Shown: positions 10,820 to 23,178 of the stretch, in pieces | Numbering within the stretch: position 1 is the stretch's first letter | Layout: every line of letters starts with the position of its first letter | From: Macrolepiota albuminosa | Taxonomy: Eukaryota > Basidiomycota > Agaricomycetes > Agaricales > Agaricaceae | Direction: 5' to 3' | Assembly: GCA_027475525.1 (NCBI GenBank) | Contig: JAMWFC010000109.1 | Coordinates: 124,001 to 188,000 of the forward strand | DNA length: 64,000 nt | Notes under the pieces: generated by a model | Databases searched by the model: none | What the model saw: the letters and a program-made list of their open reading frames with translations, nothing else | Told to the model about the DNA's origin: nothing | Position numbers and translations under genes: made by a program

Positions 10820-13206
10820 ATGGAACAACAAGTCCAGCGCATGCCGCCACGTAACCACTTCTCGGCACCAAAATGGGACGAGTCCAAGCCACGGGAGCTC
10901 TCCCAGTATTTCAAGGAATTGGAGTATTTATTCAGGGATTGTGGCATTACCGACCACACGCAGATGAAGGAGTACGCGGCAAGATACGTATCATATGACA
11001 CGGCAGAGACGTGGACAGGTTTGACCGAATTTGCCGCCTTTGTTCCTGCCGCCCCACCTGATACGTATCATATGACACGGCAGAGACGTGGACAGGTTTG
11101 ACCGAATTTGCCGCCTTTGTTCCTGCCGCCCCACCCGTCCCAGCCCAAGGCGCTTCGTATGAAGGCTGGAAGACGGCAGTGATTCAGTTGTACCCTGGCG
11201 CAGAGGAGGCTACCCGATACTCGGTGAACAAGCTGCAGAAACTAGTACAGGAATCATTCGACAGTGGCACATTGTCCCTTGGCGCCTTCTCCACGTATTA
11301 CCGCAAATTCCAAAAGATCGCTAGGTGGTTAGTACAGAACGGCAAGCTATACATTAACGAGGAACGTCGCCTATTCCAACAAGGCATCCCGACTTCGCTT
11401 TGGACTCGCATTGCTCGTCGCCTAGAGATAGTTCACCAGGCTCATCACCCAGACGAGCCCTATAACGTTGCCGACGTCTTTGAAGCCGGTAAATGGGTTC
11501 TCAAGGGAACGGACACTGGCGTTGGACTGCAACGCGCTAGGACAAGCCCACCACCTGAGTGAACTAACGGTATCATTCCCATCCCGCCCCCTCCTGCCGA
11601 CTTCGTTAAGAAGGAGGATCTCAACGCTGCCGTTACCGCTGCTGTCGCTTCCGCCATGACTCGTATCGAAACTATGATTACCACCAATCTCGCTAACTGA
11701 CCCGCTAATGTACCCGCTAATGGCCCTTGCCATTTCTGTGGGGAAATTGGCCACACTATGACTAGAGGACGCTGCGTGACTTTAGAAAACTATATTCGGC
11801 AAGGAAGAATTCGACGGGCTATCGACGGCAAGATAGTTCTTACTACTGGCGCCATCATTCCCAACTACCCAGACAAGAAGTCTTTCCAGGAACGAGTTGA
11901 TGAATGGCATAGGCGCAACCCAGGACAAATTGTTACCGGCATGCTTTCTGGAAACGCCAACCCCGACCCTGAACAGGCGACCCAGCAGCAAATGGTTCAC
12001 GAGGTCTTACACTTTGACAGCGTTGGCGACCACCCTACTTTCTCGCAAGAAGAACGTATCGCCAAGCTCCAACAGGAGCTAGATTCGCTCAAGAATCAGG
12101 TCTTTGATGGGGTTGAAGTTAAGCAGCCTAAACAACCTCTTAAAGGATACAAGCCAATGCCTCCCGCTAGCAAGCTACCAACACCTGCTCCTGCCACACT
12201 GCCTGCTACTACCCCTGCTACTACTCCAGAACCATCGTCGTCCGCTACCGCTCCCGAACCGCCTTTGCCACCTCTCCATCCCTACTCAGGGATTCCCGAC
12301 CGTTATCATGCTCCTGCACAACGAAACTTTGCCACTCCCGAGAAACGTCCTGAGGGTGGCTACTGACCTACCGCGCCAATATTCGACATAGAAAAATCAA
12401 ATCACGTCTTTAGCCGCATCATGAAAACCAATGTCACCTTGTCAGTTGAAGAACTTTGTAGTATTGCTCCCGACGTTCGCAACCAAGTCAAGATGGCAGT
12501 CACTCCCCGACAACCCTTGGCAACAACCGTTGCTGAGGTCGAGGATCTCGACAACGCGCTCCCTGGTTTTTCCGTTACCGTCGACTCTTTAGACACTGAA
12601 GACTCTCCTGCCGACACCATTGCTAACGCCACCTCTGTGGACCCAGTGGAGACCTATCTTAGGTCAGTAGACCATGGAGAAGACCCAGCAATCCTTACCG
12701 TCACCCAAGAATCACATGCTATTCGCTCCGTCGTGCTAACAGTAGACAACAAGCACAAGGTAGAGGCGATTGTGGATAGCGGGTCTCAGATCATTTCTAT
12801 GGCAGCTGAAGTCGCTAACGATCTGGGCCTTATTTATGACCCTACCGTTATACTAAACATGCAGAGCGCTAACAGCACAGTAGACCGATCCCTAGGCCTC
12901 GCCAAGAATGTGCCGTGCACCCTTGGCGACATTACATTTTATCTTCAGATACACATTTTATGCTCCCCAGCATACGACCTGCTACTTGGCAGACCCTTCG
13001 ACGTCTTGGCGTGATCAGTCGTCAAGACAGTTACCGACGACGAAACAACTCTAACCATTAGCGACCCAAATTCCAGAATCCGACGAACGGTGCCAACGTT
13101 CCCTAGGGGACAACGAAAAGGCGCCCGTGCTAAGCCCCCGGAGTTTACCGACCAGCATGCCAACGAGCCTCCCCACCGGTGTTTTCACAGACCATCGAGG
13201 AGGTGA
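10820..13206 (+). pseudogene. Element B gag-protease ORF, broken by TGA codons and one 77-bp duplication
   Basis: The frame is already open upstream of the ATG at 10820. Capsid: NHFSAPKWDESKPRELSQYF, later YPGAEEATRYSVNKLQ and FEAGKWVLKGTD. The zinc knuckle CHFCGEIGHTMTRGRC is at about 11728 (C-x2-C-x4-H-x6-C, wider than usual). The aspartic protease has DSGSQ near 12777 and AYDLLLGRPFD near 12970. In-frame stops at 11560, 11698, 12364 and 13012 are all TGA. The duplication at 10983-11136 shifts the frame artificially. The ORF ends at TGA 13204-13206, overlapped by pol in the -1 frame. It supplies particle proteins and protease to the element. Confidence 0.9.
10983..11136. repeat. 77-bp tandem duplication 3 (in B gag)
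   Basis: Identical copies start at 10983 and 11060. Causes the apparent gag frameshift; the protein around GLTEFAAFVPAAPP is read twice in two frames. Confidence 0.95.
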
Positions 13207-16200
13207 TTGGCGACAATCACGGAGATGTAGCGCTAACGCTGGAATATGACCATTCTACTGGTCTTGTAAATGTTGTGTCTACCGCTTTTCTTGACGAAGA
13301 AGTTTTAACTACTCTATCCGCTACCAACGCTGAGCTTTCCCAGAAAAATCAAAACATTACCGACTCTGCTCTAGCTTACTTGTACCTTACCGCTTCCAAA
13401 TCCTTTCAAAACATTGCGTCTACCAATACGTATCTCACTACCCTTCCCGAAGCATCGTCTCCTGCCGTTCTTGGACTTGCCGCTCCACAGGCTATGATTC
13501 CCCTTTTCACCTCTGCATATAACCAAGCTAACGCTCCCAAAAGAAAAGGGGTTCAAGTCAAAAAGAAATATAAGCCAGTTGCGCTTAAAACAAAACCCAT
13601 CGCTACGCACTCTCCCGAGACGTTTAGAATCGAGCACCAGATCATTGGCAACCCCCTAGCTGACATACCAACCTTATCACCGAATCCGCCACTCTTTCAG
13701 CCCACAAGACGTTTTACCACAGAATGCCAGCAGCAGTTTGCCAAGGAGCACGATACAGGATTTTTGACCAAAGATGAGTTGAACGTCCTTACCGATCTTG
13801 TCGCTAAGCAAGACAAAGCCTTTGCTTGGGAGGACTCGGAACGCGGCAGTCTACGTACAGATTTCTTCCCGCCTGTCGTAATCCTGACCATTCCTCACGT
13901 GCCGTGGACTGAGCACAACCAACCGTTACCGCCTGGAATTGAAGCCGAGGTCTGCCAAATCATTAGGACCAAGATTAAGGCTGGCGTCTACGAGCCCTCC
14001 AATAGTTCTTACCGCTCCCATTGGTTTTGTGTCCTCAAAAAGAACGGTAATCTGCGCATAGTCCACAGCCTGAAACCGCTAAATAGAGTTACCATACGAC
14101 ACTCTGGCGTACCGCCTTTCCCTGATCACGTTGCCGAGTCCTTTGCCAGGCATATTTGTGGCGCCACCCTTGACCTCTACATTGGCTACGATGAACGTCT
14201 GATACACCCTTCTTCCTGTGACCTCACCACTTTTCAAACTCCGTTTGGCGCGTTACGCCTAGTTACCTTGCCGATGGGCTGGACAAACTCAGTCCCCATA
14301 TTTCATGACGACATCACTTTCATCCTCCAACCTGAGATACTGCATAATGTCCTAAGCTTCATTGATGACGTTGGCGTCAAAGGCCCCAAAAACTGGTGAC
14401 TCGTAAACGGCTTACCGGCGACCCATCCCAAAAACTCCAACATTCGCTTAGCGCTATGGGAGTTTTTCCTGCTGCTCAATCGAGTTCTCCAACGTATGAA
14501 GTATAGCGATGGTACCTTTAGCGGACATAAGCTCCTTCTTTGTGCGCCAAGGTTCAAAATACTTGGTCACATCTGCATTCCCAATGGACACGTTCCCGAC
14601 GAGTCTCGCTTAGCACTCTTGGAGCGCTGGGGTCCTTGCCGCGACTTATCTGAAGTTCGCGCCTTTCTTGGTACCATTGGCGTTCTCAGGATATTCGTCA
14701 AAAACTTTGCCCATTGCGCACACGCCCTTAACCGACTCACCCGCGCCAACGAGCCTTTCGAATTTGGGCCAGACCAGGTCACTGCACAACGAGACTTAGT
14801 AAAAGCCCTACAAGACGCCAAGCCCCTAGTCCCCATCGATTATACCTCTGCCGACCCTGTTATCTTGGCGGTGGATACCTCGTACATTGCCGTCGGTTAC
14901 TTCTTGTGTCAGTGCCTTAGCGACAATCGGAAACAGTGACGCTACAACTGCTTTGGGTCTATCACGCTAAACGACCGGGAATCTCGCTACAGTCAGCCTA
15001 AGCTAGAGCTCTATAGACTCTTCAAAGCCTTCCGGTCGCTTAAGATGTATTTGATTGGCGTGCGAAACCTGATTGTTGAAGTTGACGCTAGGTACATCAA
15101 AGGCATGCTGCAGAATCCCAACATCCAGCCATCCGCTAGTATGAACTGGTGGGTAGTCGCCATCCTCATGTTTCACTTTGAATTGGTACACGTCAAGAGC
15201 TCTTTCCACGGACCAGATGGACTTTCTAGGCGACCACAGCAGCCTGGCGACCCGGCAGTGGACTCACAGGCTGATAGCGATTTTGAGGACTGGATCGACC
15301 GCTTACATGGTTTCGTGCACCTCATACAACAGCCAATTCCCTTACTACGACGGCAACAGCCTACCAGTATTCTTTTACATCCCATTGTCTCTTACCGCCC
15401 AGAGATCTTTAGCGCACCCCACACATTCTACATGGCAAGCATTTTCAGTCAAAACGCATCACTAGTCAAAGTCGTACAAGAACCCCATCCGCTAAGAGAA
15501 GACAGCAGACACCTGACCTACGATGCCGTTTCCTGATCCGCCAAGGCAAAGGCAGAAGATAGTCGTCTGTTAATAGTTGAACAATGGATACGAGACCTTA
15601 AGCGACCCCCAGACCTTACCGACGAACAATACGCGACCTTTATCCAATATGCTACCCATTTTTTCTTTACCGACAACAGACTTTGGCGACGAAATCGAGA
15701 TGGCGCTCACAAGCTGATTATCAAGCCAAAAAGTCGCTTACGAGTCCTGCGCGCCATGCATGACGAACTAGGACATAGAGGTCTGTACGCTACCCAAGCC
15801 TCTCTGTCAGAACGATTTTGGTGGCCACACGCTAGTGCCGACATTGCTTGGTACATTAGGACTTGCTACCTCTGCCAAATTCAACAGACACGCCAAGTGC
15901 TCATACCGCCAACCGTTGCAACGCCAGCTCCCCTCTTCAGCAAAATCTACGTCGATACCATGCACATGCCCAAGTCTGGTCGCTACAAGTACATCATTCA
16001 AGGTCGTTGCTCGCTAATCCACTGGCCTGAATTTCAAATGCTTCACAGAGAAAATACGGACACGGTTGCTAAGTGGCTATTTGAGGACGTCATTTGCCAT
16101 TGGGGAGCGCTAAGAGAAATCGTCACGGATAACGGTGCGCCCATCATCAAAGCACTAACATATCTCGCCAAGAAATACAACATTCACCACATTCGAGTAT

Positions 16201-17005
16201 CTGGCTACAACAAGCGCGCCAATGGCCTGGTAGAGAGACCACACTTTGATGTTCGGCAAGCGCTCTTCAAGGCAGTCGATGGTGACGAGTCTCGTTGGAG
16301 CGAAGCTACCTATTCAGTATTTTGGTCAGAAAGAGTTACCATTCGTAAGCGCATGGGTTGTTCTCCCTATTACGCGGCTACTGGCACCCATCCGTTACTC
16401 CCTGCCGACATTATAGAAGCAACTTATCTCCAACCAGCACCCAACAGTATCTTGGCAACTACCGACCTGATCGCCAGACGAGCTATTGATCTCCAACGAC
16501 GGAAAGAAGATTTGGAGTGACTTCATGAAGTAGTCTTTAGCGCCCGTCGCCAAGCAGCCCTATGATTCAAAACCGAGCATGGCGCTACTATCAAGGATTA
16601 CAACTTCCCGAGAGGAGCGCTAGTACTTATGTGCAACTCCAAAATCGAAACCTCTTACAACAAGAAAATGCGCCCGCGCTACCTAGGACCCTTGGTAGTT
16701 ATCTCTCGTAACCGTGGAGGCGCTTAACCTCTTACAACAAGAAAATGCGCCCGCGCTACCTAGGACCCTTGGTAGTTATCTCTCGTAACCGTGGAGGCGC
16801 TTATGTGCTCTGTGAATTAGATGGTTCAGTCCTGCATCGACCTGTTGCCGCCTTTTGCCTATTACCGTATCTCGCCAGGGAACAAATTGACTTGCCGCTG
16901 GAAGCACTAGATATCGACACCGCCAAGTTAAGAGAACTTGAAGAAACAGAATTACTGGACGATGATGACTTGCCAACTCTAGTTGAAGAAGAAGAACCAG
17001 ATTAG
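13170..17005 (+). pseudogene. Element B pol: reverse transcriptase, RNase H, integrase
   Basis: A single frame in the -1 register to gag. RT palm motif FIDDVG is near 14358 and RNase H start VDTSY near 14870. Integrase zinc domain: HDELGHRG ... CYLCQ (15756-15880). The core acidic residues are in VDTMH (about 15950), VTDNGAP (about 16125) and NGLVERPH (about 16225). The C-terminal part is basic then acidic (LEETELLDDDD); no chromodomain is seen. Internal stops at 14397, 14937, 15534, 16518 and 16562 are all TGA. The duplication at 16649-16802 adds a false frameshift. With artefacts set aside, only TGA codons break the ORF. Confidence 0.9.
16649..16802. repeat. 77-bp tandem duplication 4 (in B pol)
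   Basis: Identical copies start at 16649 and 16726, near the pol 3' end; shifts the frame by two. Confidence 0.95.
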
Positions 17006-17433
17006 AAAAGACTATATATTGATAAGCTCTTTCTTTCTATTACTTACCTTACTTATCTTTCTTGCTGATACTTACTGTACTATATCCAACAGACATTTTC
17101 TTTACATAGTCAAGTTGCAGCGCTAGCGGGTCGCCAACGCTTAGCGCCCTGCACAACTCTCGCCAAGGGTTTTTGCTATGATGATTTACTAAGCGTTTCC
17201 CTTTTCTCAAAATTTGTCTAAGTCCCACACCTACTACAGCTTTTGCTAAAACCTACCTTAGAATACTTGCCGCGTGCTTTATCTGTGCTTTACTTTCGTT
17301 GCTCTCTGCCGTTGCGCTAACTCAGATTACGTAACTTATCAGTCCACAAGGCAAGGATGCGGCAAAAACAAATATATATCAAATCAGCAAAAGAAATTTA
17401 TGTACACAGTGGCCACTCTACGCTAAGGTCCGC
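17006..17433. other. Convergent spacer between B pol and the antisense gene
   Basis: Noncoding. Contains GCTATGATGATTTACTAAGC near 17176, a block also conserved in element A near 28868 with one base changed, so it is an element feature, possibly 3'-end processing for the two convergent genes. Confidence 0.5.
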
Positions 17434-19801
17434 TCAGTCGCTCTCATTGTCCATCGGTAGGGAGTCGTCGGAAGCTGGCAAAGAGGAGTCGCGAAGAGGA
17501 AGGAGGTCGCCCGGCAAAATGTTGTTGGCAGCTTGCCAATCCATAGCAGCTTGGCAATCCGCTTGGTAATTGCGCAAGACATGGAGGCTGCGACCCAAGT
17601 TGAAATAGCGCAAGCGCAGCGCCATCAGCTGCCCTCGGACTCATTCCCGTTCCTGCTCCATAGACGACGCCATCGTTGCTGCCCTTCCTGAAAACCTCTC
17701 CAGCATCTCCCGCGGGTTAAGCGCCACCACTGGATAAACGAGGTCTTGCCCCAGCCAGTTGAAAGCGTTGCCAGTAACCATTGGCTGCGGCTGGGGAGTC
17801 CAAGCAGGGTTGATTCTGGCGACGACAGGTTGCCTAGGCTTCAACCCGGCAACGTCTTTGGGGTCAGAAACCTCCCAGGGGGCAACGTTACCGTAAGGCG
17901 GTAGCCACCGCCACTCAGGCTCCTCCCGGGCTACTCCTAGTGCTGCCTCGTTGTCGCCTTCTCGCTGGGTCACCAAGGTTGCTTCTTCTCCCTCGGCGTT
18001 TTCATCCCCTCCCGATGCAGCCCCCTCTACTTTCTCCTCCTCCCCCATCTCGACATCGGCGGGGGCTTCTTCCCGCTCCTCTGGCGGTGCCGAGTCGCCA
18101 ACCACCCCCCGATCTCCTACCGCCTGCTCCTCGCCAAGGGACCTCGCCGCCAAATGGATGGGCGATAAGAGGCCACTTGGACCTGCCTCAGGATTGCGAG
18201 GAGGCAGGCGACTCGCCGCCAATGCCTTCTCCAAGTCAGCCATTTTGGTGTCTTGAGGGACTGGCGAGGGGGAAGGCGACGACGACACCACACAAGGTCG
18301 CTTTGCCTTGCCCTTCCCTTTGCTGGGGGAAGGGGCTTGTCGTTTTTCTGGGACCGAAGTCCCCTGGCGCTCGCCGGCGCCTCGGTTGCCGACTGTTTCC
18401 ATCCCATCTCCTTGGCGTGTCGGCAACGCCAAGGAGGCACGTCCAATAACTGCCATACCACCGGCAGCGACCTTCTTCTTCTGCCCCTCCACAAACTCCC
18501 TAGCCCTCCTTACCAGCACAGCGTGGAAAAACGTTTTCTCGACGAGGGCATCTGGCACGCCGCTACGCTTGCGACTTTTGGCCCCATTGATAGTGCAGGC
18601 GCGCTTAAGAGCGCCACAACGATAACATGGCTGGGCCCCAGTCGGGAACCAGCAGCCTTCTGGGTCGTTGTCTGCCCAGCATTTGTCACACTAGCGCTAA
18701 GAGTTAGCAAAAGACTCAAGAAGATATAAAAGTGACTTACCGCTCCCCGTGCCTCCTTGAAAGCCTGCCGGGTTGCCAGGGAAACAGTCTTCTTCCCCTT
18801 CATCTCCTCCATTAGAACCCCTGCCTCCTGCCCCTCGTCAAGGACGGCCTCCTCCCGATGCGGCAAAAGCAAACCTTTCAGCTCCTTGTCGTCGAAGGAA
18901 CTTTGCGTTGGCGCCTGCAGACATAGGTTGGTAAACACCGCCTAGGTCCAAAAAGAATACTTACCGCGTACTGGGGAGCCTTTCCCTTGCGAGACTTGGA
19001 AACAGTGGTTAGCGTGACACGGCAGCGGCAAGAATAGGCAAAAACTCACTTTCTTCAAAGCCTTACCCGGCTTTACTGGGGAGCCCTTCCTGCTAGCCGG
19101 CAGTGCTGGGCTCTGTGCACTGCCGGCGCCCGAAACTTTGCTCTGTTCCTTGGCGACTGGCGCCCTCCCACGGTCGATCTCTTCCATCTCCTCCACCAAT
19201 GCCTGCGCACATGCCCGCTCTTCTAGCGCCCTCGTAATCTCCTTGGCGTCATGAGAGGCGGCGGTAGAGAGTTCCTCCTCCACCTGCATATGCGCCAAGG
19301 GCGCAAGCACCTCCTGCTTACTATGGGGCGACAAGTCAGACCAAAGCTAAGTCAAAAGAATGGATTAGGGATACTTACTCAGGCGCAGGCGCGCTTACCG
19401 TCATCGGCAAGGCACCCGAAAGGATGTCCTCCAATTCGTCCTCAATGGTGGGGACAGGAGGAGGCGCCTAGGAACCCGATCAGCTAGCGACACGGCAAGA
19501 ACTGGAAGCTACTTACAAAGCGAGAAAAAGGGGCTAACCAGTCGGCGCCGCGATTATCAACATAGCGGGCTCGGCACCACTCCCGCACCTCAATCTCCCT
19601 ATCTCACCCTACGCCAAGCACGCGAACTTCATACCAGCGTTCCAACAGCTTCATCACGGCAACGATCAAGTTTGGAGGCGCCTCCGCGCCCACACCCTCG
19701 ATGCACCTAATAAAGTTGTTGGCCTTGTCGATATAAGCAGAGGCGGCGTCTTGAGCCTCACGGAAGGGAACAGGGGGCGGAGTTGGAATGTGGAAAGACA
19801 T
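17434..19801 (-). CDS. Antisense spliced accessory gene of element B (Cys-rich zinc-binding protein)
   Basis: Six exons on the minus strand, all phase 0 with GT-AG introns: 19801-19517, 19467-19399, 19346-19050, 18994-18965, 18941-18741 and 18690-17434; about 710 residues. Exon 1 has an EWCxARY...GADWLxPF motif. The last exon opens with a putative zinc site, C-x2-C-x8-C-x8-C-x2-C-x6-C (CDKCW..NDPEGCWFPT....CYRC...KRAC), followed by basic KSRKR, a Pro/Ser/Glu-rich linker and a C-terminal WRWLPPYG ... AWTPQPQPM ... WLGQDLVYP block. Two in-frame TGA codons (about 19606 and 17641) probably replace CGA. Element A has a homologue at the same place and orientation. Function unknown; a nucleic-acid-binding accessory protein is my inference. 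No host family recognised. Confidence 0.75.
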
Positions 19802-19957
19802 ATTATTTTTGAAGAGCGCCAGGTAAAATCAGAGAAGAGAGGTGAAGTCCAAACTTATGCGCCAGGACTATAAACGAAGTTTGAAGAATGCATGGACCAC
19901 TTGTCACAAAAGCGGTAACGGTAGCCTTATTTGGTGACTGAGGACAGTCAATTTTTC

Positions 19958-19970
19958 AGTTGGGGGGAGA
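19958..19970 (+). promoter_or_regulatory. Polypurine tract of element B
   Basis: The purine run GGGGGGAGA directly abuts the 3' LTR; the same sequence precedes the 3' LTR of A. Confidence 0.85.
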
Positions 19971-20033
19971 TGATAGGACCCATACAGGATCAGTGCATCA
20001 ACGGCAGGCTACGGCAACACGGCACAGGTCCGG

Positions 20034-20187
20034 GATACCTTAGCGCGCGCTAACTAACCATTTTTGGCAATATTTGACGGCCGTGCACGGCAAGAAGCAG
20101 ATCCAATCAGGATACCTTAGCGCGCGCTAACTAACCATTTTTGGCAATATTTGACGGCCGTGCACGGCAAGAAGCAGATCCAATCAG
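20034..20187. repeat. 77-bp tandem duplication 5 (in B 3' LTR)
   Basis: Copies start at 20034 and 20111; absent from the 5' LTR, which argues against a real LTR feature. Confidence 0.95.
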
Positions 20188-20616
20188 TGATAGCGCCGAC
20201 GGCAGATAGAATGACAACTGACAGATGGCATCAGTCACTGACGACAGCGCTTAGCGAGAAGCCTGATGATCTATCAAAAACTGACGGACAGCTTGGCGTT
20301 TGACCTTGGTGTCTGACACCGCTTAGCGTCTTGATTTGGCGCCTGACATTGCTTAGGTGCTCTAACAGACAGAAGGGTGATGGAGTGATGGTTTAGCTTC
20401 GCGATTTGTCGCCTGGCGTTGCTAAGGCTCTTGAATGGACGGTAGGGATCTGAAACCGTTGGAGCTACCCCTATGAAATTTTCCAGTTTACCGCACTTTG
20501 GCAATGGTTGGTCACTGGCGACGGTGAACTCCTTGTAGTATATAAAGTACTTACCGACTTGTACATAGAAAATCATCGAATAACAGACGAGAGTTTCCTG
20601 CTCCCCTTTCTTCAGT

Positions 20617-20770
20617 CTCCCTTACGCTCAAGAGCTCATTTACGGTCGGCAACGTCAAAACTCATCGGCAGTTGCAGACGCTCGCCAACACTCCTCCCTT
20701 ACGCTCAAGAGCTCATTTACGGTCGGCAACGTCAAAACTCATCGGCAGTTGCAGACGCTCGCCAACACTC
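20617..20770. repeat. 77-bp tandem duplication 6 (in B 3' LTR)
   Basis: Identical copies start at 20617 and 20694. The 5' LTR has a duplication in the same area but with different end points. Confidence 0.95.
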
Positions 20771-21068
20771 AATACACTCGTGCCTTGCATCTACGGCAGG
20801 CATTATCGACGCTTAGACTTCGCTAAGCTTATCGTGCTCTTGCCACTTACCTTTGCCGTGTTCACTTACCGCTTCTTCCCTAGGCGCTTTACCCTAGCGC
20901 TTTACACTTGCCAACTCCCTTACCGACTTTTCCCCATTTTGACAGACGCGTTCTCTGGGACCTGCCCGGGACTCCCCACATTACTTTCAGCGCGCCCAAC
21001 GCAAGCTTTTGGTACGGTAACACTATAGTCACATTTGTTACTGACCAAACTTTGGGCATCATCAACGT

Positions 21069-23178
21069 CTCATACGATACAGCCAAATCATGGACAGGTT
21101 TGAAGGAGTTCCAAGGACTTACCAGTGACGCAGTGCCAAGGCTTTTTACCTATAATAAATAGAAGAAGGCTATCATTCATTTATATCCTGGCGCTGAAGA
21201 AGCTACACGTTATACGGTAATGGAAATCCAGAAGCTAGTACAGGACACCTTTGTGGCAGGAATCTATACACTAAGAGCGTTATCAACTTATTACCGTGAT
21301 TTCCAGCGGATAGCAAGATTGTTGGTCCAAAATGGGAAGTTATATGGGAACGAGGAGCACCGGTTGTTTCAGCAAGGATTCCTGACCTCGTTATGGACTA
21401 AGATTGCATGACACTTGGAGATCATTATGCATGACCATCACCCCAAGGAACTCTATAACATAGAAAAGGTCTTTGAGGCAGGAAAGTGGGTATTAAAGGG
21501 CACAGATACGGATATACCTTTACAGCGACCTGGCACAGACCATGGAGGAATAACACCCAAACTAGAGTTGCCAGCGTCTAGCGCCGCCAATGACTGCAAC
21601 GGGTACATCAAGAAGGAGGATTTGGAAAACACCTTTAACAACGCAGTCACTAATGTCATGAATAAGCTGGAAACCTTGATCTTGACTAGTCTCTCAGTGC
21701 CAAGAAACCACGTACAGACAGGCCTTTGCCATTTTTGTGGCAAGGCAGGACATACCATGACCAGGGGTAGATGTGCTATCCTGGAACAGTATTTGCAACA
21801 AGGGAAGGCGTGTTGTGGGATGGATGGGAAACTAGTCTTACCTTTGGGCACTAACATTCCTCTTTATCCCGAGCATAAGACATTCCAGGAATGCATTGAC
21901 GAGTGGCACCATCAGAACCCTGGGAACTTAGTGACAGGCAACTTGAATAGCATGGCAACAACAGAAGCAGAGGCAACTCCTCAACAAGCGCTAATTCATG
22001 AAGTACTCCAGCTAAATGCTATTAGTGACTGACCTACGCTGTTCTGCAAGAAGAGAATTGAGATGCTAGAGAAGGAGCTGAAGTTGCTAAAGAATCAGGT
22101 CTTTGATGGGGTGGAAATCAAAAAGGGCAAGCAGCCTTTAAAAGATTATAGACCATCGGGTGCGATGACAGGCCCCACTCCAGCAAAAGCTTCAACCTCT
22201 AGTGCTAACGACAAAATACCCAAAGCAACCAAAGCACTGGCCATTATGGAGCCACTGCTGCACCCTTATGCTGGCCTCGGGGGCAACTACGCCCCACTCC
22301 TTAATTGCAACTTTGGAGCGCCAGATAAACCTATGGGGGGATATCAACCCACAGCACCTATATACGATCTGGAAAAGTCTAAGGTAGTTTTTGATTGCAT
22401 CATGCAAAGTCAGGTTACGCTATCAGTAGGAGAGTTATGCAGTGTGGTGCCAGATGTCAGGAACCAGATGTGTACCACAGTTACCTCTCGACAAAATGTA
22501 GCTAACAATATAACAGCGGTGGATGAATGCGACGATGCGCTGCCTGGATTCACATACATAACTGAGACAGTAGCACCAGAAATCAAGGAAGAGGCCGCAC
22601 CACCCAAAGAAGCTACATCCATTGATCTAGTCAAAACCTACCTCAAATCGCTAAGATCTAGCGACGATCCTGCCATCCTGACTGTGGCCCAAGACTCTCA
22701 TGTAATTCGCTCAATTATGCTGACAGTTGATGGGAAAAGTGAAATAGAGTTTATCGTGGACAGCGGATCACAAATTATTTCAATAGCTGCCGACATTGCT
22801 AATGAACTGGGCATCATTTACGACCCCACAATCATTCTTAACATGCAAAGCACTAACGGCACGATTGATCGATCCTTGGGAATGGCCCAGAACATGCCAT
22901 GTGCTATAGGCGACCTCACATTTTATCTGCAGATTCACATACTTAGATCACCAGCATACGACTTACTATTGGGAAGGCCCTTTGATGTGTTAGCTCGATC
23001 AATAGTCAAGACAACGTCCAAAGACAAAATGACACTAACTATTAGCGACCCTAACTCTGGGGTCAGAAGAACGGTACCAACATTTCCCCGAGGAAGGTTT
23101 CAGAAGCCAGGACCAAGAATGCGACCTTACATTAGCGACAAGCCTTGCGAGTACTTTCCAGCGCCATCAAGGAGATAA
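21069..23178 (+). pseudogene. Element A gag (C-terminal part) and protease
   Basis: Resumes the gag interrupted at 9421 (SYDTAKSWTGLKEF). Capsid motifs YPGAEEATRY and FEAGKWVLKGTD, zinc knuckle CHFCGKAGHTMTRGRC (about 21727) and protease DSGSQIIS (about 22760) with AYDLLLGRPFD. Stops include TAG at about 21161 (TGG in B), TGA at about 21409 (Arg in B) and TGA at about 22030. It ends PAPSRR then TAA at 23176, with pol continuing in the -1 frame. Confidence 0.9.

Larger units (their letters stand above)
9422..21064 (+). mobile_element. LTR retrotransposon B (Ty3/gypsy) nested in element A
   Basis: TG...CA ends and a perfect 4-bp target duplication ACGT at 9418-9421 and 21065-21068. Length 11,643 bp, including four 77-bp duplications. 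Order: LTR 9422-10439, PBS, gag-PR, RT-RH-IN (-1 frame), convergent spliced antisense gene, PPT, LTR 19971-21064. The LTRs are nearly identical apart from assembly duplications and a few transitions, so the insertion is recent compared with A. Confidence 0.95.
19971..21064 (+). repeat. 3' LTR of element B
   Basis: 1094 bp; longer than the 5' LTR because it contains two 77-bp duplications where the 5' copy has one. The differences I saw from the 5' LTR are mostly C/T or G/A transitions, several at CpG. Confidence 0.95.

Noticed and set aside
15045..15536. Separate gene calls for the pieces of A and B pol
   Set aside because: Pieces are one frame interrupted by TGA codons or 77-bp duplications, so they are annotated as single decayed ORFs.
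9422..21064. TGA read as an amino acid (recoding) in element B
   Set aside because: Facing codons in A are mostly Arg, with two TGC, one Gly and one Gln, which fits CpG decay better than one reassigned amino acid; host genes here end normally with TGA.
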